A stretch of 8,011 nucleotides of DNA from Clostridia bacterium (GTDB taxonomy: Bacteria; Bacillota; Clostridia; Oscillospirales; UBA644). Shown here piece by piece: positions 5,242 to 8,011 of the stretch. Within the stretch, counting starts at the first letter, position 1. The number at the start of each line of letters is the position of its first letter. The translations under genes were made by a program, and so were the position numbers. Below the pieces are notes generated by a model. That model was not told the origin of the DNA, searched no databases, and worked only from the letters and a program-made list of their open reading frames with translations. The DNA is taken from positions 1 through 8,011 of the forward strand of contig JAFPBP010000193.1 in NCBI GenBank assembly GCA_017424085.1, given 5' to 3'.

Positions 5242-7212
5242 TCAGTTAATCCCAAGCATCCGTCGCAATTCTGCCTCGTCGATGACGGGAATTCCCAGCG
5301 TTTGCGCCTTGACCAGCTTGGAACCCGCTTCCTCGCCCGCCACCACGTAAGACGTTTTCTTGGAGACCGAGCCCGACACCTTTCCGCCCTCCGCTTCGAT
5401 TAGACGGGATGCCTCGTCACGGGTGTAGGTGGGCAGAGCTCCCGTCAGCACGAAGGTCTTGCCTGAGAATTTCGTTCCCGCCTCCTCGGAGGTGTCCTCG
5501 AAATTCAACCCCGCCGCCTTCAGACGCTCCAGATAGAGCAGGTTCTTCGGGTTGCTGAAGTATTCGCGGATGTAATGAGCGGTGATGGGGCCCACGTCCT
5601 CGATGACGCACAATTCCTCCTCCGAGGCTGCCGCAAGGGCGTCCATGGAGCGGAACTGTTTTGCCAGAATTTTTCCTGCCTTTTGCCCAACCTGACGGAT
5701 GCCGAGGGCATAGATCAGCCGATCTAATCCTCGGGTTCGGCTATCCTCGATCGAGCGAAGCAGATTGTCCGCAGACTTTTCTCCGAAGCGATCCAGCCCT
5801 GCGATCTCGTCCTTTTTCAGAGCGTACAGATCCGCCGCCGAGGCGATCATGCCCTGCTCCACAAAAACTTCAACGATGCTGGTTCCCATGCCGTCGATGT
5901 CCATGGCGTCACGGGAGACGAAGTGGATAATGTTTTTGATCAGCTGGGCGGGGCATTCGCTGTTGTCACAGCGGGTAATGGGACCCTCCGTCACAAGCAC
6001 GCTTCCGCAATCGGGGCAATGGGAGGGCATGGTAAACTCCACCGTGCCCTCGGGGCGCTTTTCGGGCAGGGATCGAACCACCTCGGGAATGATGTCACCC
6101 GCCTTGCGGATCACCACCGTGTCACCCACCCGAATATCCTTTTCTGCAATCAGATCTTTGTTGTGCAGTGTCGCTTTGCTGACCGTGGAGCCTGCAAGAA
6201 AGACGGGATCAAAGATCGCAAGGGGAGTCAGAACTCCCGTGCGTCCCACGTTAACTCGGATCTCCCGCAGGACCGTTTCCTTCTCTTCGGGAGGGTATTT
6301 ATAGGCAATCGCCCATTTGGGATATTTGGAGGTGCTCCCCATGGCGGCGCGCATGGAAAGATCGTCGGTTTTGATCACAGCACCGTCGATGTCGAAGGGC
6401 AGGGAAGACCGTTCTTCCCCCAGCCGCTGAATCTCGTTCCACGCATCGTCGATGGAATCAAACAGGGTATAATAGGGACTGACGGGAAAACCGTATTCTC
6501 TCAGCGCATCCAGGGTCTGCTTGTGAGAAGAAAATTCCCGCCCCTCGCACAACTGAAGATTGAAAACGAAAATGCTCAGATTGCGTTGTGCCGTGATTCT
6601 GCTGTCCAGTTGACGCAGGGATCCCGCCGCCGCGTTGCGGGGATTGGCAAACAGGGGCTCGCCGTTTTCCTCCCGACGGGCATTTAATTCCGCAAAGGTC
6701 TTCTTCGGCATATAGACCTCGCCTCGGACGATAAGACGGGGAGGTGCGTTCTTAATAGATAAAGGAAGTGCTCGGACGGTCTTCATGTTTTCGGTAATAT
6801 CCTCCCCCACGACACCGTCCCCTCGGGTGGCGGCGCGGACGAAGGCTCCGTTCACGTATTCCGCCTCCACCGAAAGCCCGTCGATCTTCAGCTCCACCGC
6901 ATAGCGCGCCGTGGGGAAGACGCCCTTGACTCTGCGGTCGAATTCCTCGATCTCCTCTCGGGAAAAGGCATCCTGCAGGCTTTCCATGGGGACCTCGTGC
7001 CGTACCGATTCGAAGCCCTCCAGCACCGCACCGCCCACTCTTTGGGTGGGTGAATCGGAACGGCGGAATTGGGGATACTGTTCTTCCAGGGATTTCAGCT
7101 CCCGCAGCAGCATATCGTATTCATAGTCGCTGACGACGGGGTTGTCCTCCACGTAATATTTTACGGCGTACTCGTTGAGCAGATCCGTAAGCTCGTTGAT
7201 TCGTTTTTTCAC
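5242..7212 (-). CDS. ligA: NAD-dependent DNA ligase LigA
   Basis: LigA seals nicks in replication and repair, using NAD to adenylate itself. The 656 residues match the usual 660-670 and hold every domain. Domain Ia (1-70) has the YYVEDNPVVSDYEYD motif that binds the NMN half of NAD. The adenylation domain has catalytic K109 in ELKIDGL, then ANPRNAAAGSLRQLD (189-203), DIDGAVIK (274-281) and KYPKWAIAYKYPPEE (296-310). The OB domain contains VGRTGVLTP. The zinc finger uses C399, C402, C415 and C420. Helix-hairpin-helix repeats follow, and a C-terminal BRCT domain (from about GKTFVLTGALP) ends the protein. The frame is open 73 codons further upstream, but that part is AT-rich intergenic sequence. 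GTG 7212 is chosen because GGAGGG lies 8 bases before it and the family N-terminus aligns there. It is divergent from pckG and upstream of pduL. It appears complete and functional. Confidence 0.97.
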   Translation of the reverse strand: MKKRINELTDLLNEYAVKYYVEDNPVVSDYEYDMLLRELKSLEEQYPQFRRSDSPTQRVGGAVLEGFESVRHEVPMESLQDAFSREEIEEFDRRVKGVFPTARYAVELKIDGLSVEAEYVNGAFVRAATRGDGVVGEDITENMKTVRALPLSIKNAPPRLIVRGEVYMPKKTFAELNARREENGEPLFANPRNAAAGSLRQLDSRITAQRNLSIFVFNLQLCEGREFSSHKQTLDALREYGFPVSPYYTLFDSIDDAWNEIQRLGEERSSLPFDIDGAVIKTDDLSMRAAMGSTSKYPKWAIAYKYPPEEKETVLREIRVNVGRTGVLTPLAIFDPVFLAGSTVSKATLHNKDLIAEKDIRVGDTVVIRKAGDIIPEVVRSLPEKRPEGTVEFTMPSHCPDCGSVLVTEGPITRCDNSECPAQLIKNIIHFVSRDAMDIDGMGTSIVEVFVEQGMIASAADLYALKKDEIAGLDRFGEKSADNLLRSIEDSRTRGLDRLIYALGIRQVGQKAGKILAKQFRSMDALAAASEEELCVIEDVGPITAHYIREYFSNPKNLLYLERLKAAGLNFEDTSEEAGTKFSGKTFVLTGALPTYTRDEASRLIEAEGGKVSGSVSKKTSYVVAGEEAGSKLVKAQTLGIPVIDEAELRRMLGIN

Positions 7213-7220
7213 GGCAATAT

Positions 7221-7226
7221 CCCTCC
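7221..7226 (-). promoter_or_regulatory. Strong ribosome binding site for ligA (decides the GTG start)
   Basis: The minus strand reads GGAGGG, then an 8-base spacer (7213-7220), then GTG at 7212. No other candidate start in the longer open frame has a comparable site, and upstream residues have no similarity to a ligase. Confidence 0.85.
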
Positions 7227-7246
7227 GATTTTCCTTGCTTTTTCTT

Positions 7247-7252
7247 ATTATA
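7247..7252 (-). promoter_or_regulatory. Possible ligA promoter -10 element
   Basis: A perfect TATAAT on the minus strand lies 34 bases before the GTG, giving a predicted leader of roughly 27 bases that just contains the ribosome site. A matching -35 is not convincing: TTCACA lies upstream but with a 20-base spacer, and the hexamer at 17 bases is ACACAA. Position in a divergent intergenic region makes a real promoter likely, though its exact elements are uncertain. Confidence 0.5.
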
Positions 7253-7314
7253 ACCCAATCATGTGTTTTTTGTGTGAAAATTCGGAAATATTTTGTAAAT
7301 TTCTTTCTGACCTC

Positions 7315-7343
7315 TTGAAAAAGAATCCAAATTATGGTATACT
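7315..7343 (+). promoter_or_regulatory. Sigma-A type promoter for pckG
   Basis: TTGAAA (7315-7320), a 17-base spacer, and TATACT (7338-7343) preceded by TGG (an extended -10, TGn) make a near-consensus housekeeping promoter. The expected transcription start is near 7350, leaving a leader of about 68 bases with no strong hairpin that I can see. The upstream stretch (about 7285-7310) is very AT-rich and could act as an UP element. This is the best promoter in the window. Confidence 0.8.
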
Positions 7344-7417
7344 CAACCTGTATGTAGTGAATTACCCATTGCCTTGCCCTTGGGATATCGAATACAAGAA
7401 AGAGAAAGGTGAATTTC

Positions 7418-8011
7418 ATGACCAACAACAAAGCCGTTCTTCAATGGATCGAAGAAGTGAAAGCTCTTGTCCGTCCCGACAGCGTCGTCTGGATCGACGG
7501 AAGCGAAGAGCAGACCGAAGCCCTCCGTGCCGAGGCTGTTTCTACGGGAGAACTGACCAAGCTGGATCAGACCGTTCTTCCCAACTGCTACCTGCACCGC
7601 ACTGCGGTGAACGACGTTGCCCGCGTAGAGGGCAGAACCTTTATCTGCACTTCCAAGAAGGAAGATGCGGGCGCTACCAACAACTGGTGCGATCCTCAGG
7701 AAATGTACGCCAAGCTTAACGCTCTGTATAAGGATTCTTACGTGGGACGTACCATGTACGTCATCCCCTATTCCATGAGCGTCGTCGGCTCTCCCTTCGC
7801 CAAGATCGGTATCGAGCTGACCGACTCCATCTACGTTGTTCTGAACATGCTGATCATGACCAGAGCCGGCAAGCAGGTTATCGATGCTCTCGGTGACAGC
7901 CCCGACTTCATCAAGGGTCTGCACGCTCGTAAGGACATCGACGAGGAGAACCGTTATATCGTTCACTTCCCCGAAGACAACACCATCATGTCCGTGAACT
8001 CCGGCTACGGC
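7418..8011 (+). CDS. pckG: GTP-dependent phosphoenolpyruvate carboxykinase, N-terminal part, cut by right window edge
   Basis: The frame runs from ATG 7418 to the last base without a stop: 198 codons of a protein that is normally about 600 residues. The enzyme interconverts oxaloacetate plus GTP with PEP, CO2 and GDP. Family motifs seen are NCYLHRTAVNDVARVEGRTF (56-75), where R69 matches the PEP-binding arginine; TNNWCDPQEM (87-96); GRTMYVIPYSMSVVGSP (110-126); KIGIELTDSIYVV (129-141) and MTRAGKQV. These are GTP-type motifs and differ from the ATP-type PckA. The GTP-binding P-loop and hyperreactive cysteine lie beyond the window. AAAGGTG (7405-7411), 6 bases before the ATG, fixes the start. 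It is divergent from ligA and has its own strong promoter. In anaerobes the enzyme often runs toward oxaloacetate and succinate, but the direction here is not visible. Confidence 0.95.
   Translation, partial: MTNNKAVLQWIEEVKALVRPDSVVWIDGSEEQTEALRAEAVSTGELTKLDQTVLPNCYLHRTAVNDVARVEGRTFICTSKKEDAGATNNWCDPQEMYAKLNALYKDSYVGRTMYVIPYSMSVVGSPFAKIGIELTDSIYVVLNMLIMTRAGKQVIDALGDSPDFIKGLHARKDIDEENRYIVHFPEDNTIMSVNSGYG

Larger units (their letters stand above)
7213..7417. other. Divergent ligA/pckG intergenic region
   Basis: This 205-base stretch between the two divergent starts holds the leader sequences and promoters described separately. The core between the two promoters (7253-7314) is AT-rich, with runs such as TGTGTGAAAATTCGGAAATA. 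I find no convincing CcpA (cre) site, riboswitch, hairpin or small gene in it. Confidence 0.7.

Noticed and set aside
5923..6687. Plus-strand open frame of 254 codons opposite ligA, and a similar 210-codon frame opposite pduL (4515-5147)
   Set aside because: Both are antisense to complete conserved genes and resemble no family.
7213..7431. N-terminal extension of LigA by 73 residues
   Set aside because: The extra stretch is AT-rich, hydrophobic and unlike ligases; it would overlap the pckG promoter and start, while GTG 7212 has an excellent ribosome site and matches the family N-terminus.

Overview
The window looks like ordinary housekeeping chromosome from a Gram-positive anaerobe, most likely an uncultured member of the Clostridia (gut-type Oscillospirales or Christensenellales would fit). 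This is inference from gene content and signals. The sequence is moderately GC-rich, most genes have a purine-rich Shine-Dalgarno site 6-10 bases before the start, one gene (ligA) starts with GTP-type initiation codon GTG, and the promoters I can find look like sigma-A sites. The combination of U32-family protein, NAD-dependent ligase, stand-alone PduL phosphotransacylase, compact NifS/NifU pair and GTP-type PEP carboxykinase points the same way. I see no RNA gene, insertion sequence, CRISPR array, prophage or other mobile element.

Layout. (1) Bases 1-1822, plus strand: the C-terminal half of a U32-family protein (TrhP-like, tRNA hydroxylation family), overlapping by ATGA a TIM-barrel sugar-phosphate isomerase/epimerase-like protein, then a small zinc-dependent cytidine-deaminase-fold protein. 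(2) Bases 1823-1883: a convergent intergenic gap filled mainly by a 33-base near-perfect inverted repeat, the likely terminator for both sides. (3) Bases 1884-5138, minus strand: a tight cluster transcribed pduL, nifS, nifU, mnmA, with gaps of 16 and 18 bases and then a 4-base overlap. (4) Bases 5242-7212, minus strand: ligA, 103 bases upstream of pduL, with no visible terminator between them. (5) Bases 7213-7417: a divergent promoter region. (6) From 7418 to the right edge, plus strand: the first 198 codons of a GTP-dependent PEP carboxykinase, cut by the window end.

How the genes work together. NifS takes sulfur from cysteine, NifU is the Fe-S scaffold, and MnmA uses sulfur to make 2-thiouridine at tRNA position 34. 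Their linkage makes a sulfur-trafficking and tRNA-thiolation operon. MnmA here carries a CxxC motif where the well-studied enzymes have DxxC, giving three cysteines that could hold an Fe-S cluster; this is the most interesting detail of the window. The U32 protein across the terminator belongs to a family that modifies the same tRNA base (5-hydroxylation of U34). PduL (acyl-phosphate/acyl-CoA exchange) and PEP carboxykinase are central carbon enzymes of a fermenter, and PduL lacks a microcompartment-targeting extension. I did not find a clearly new biological system; the findings are refinements of known families.
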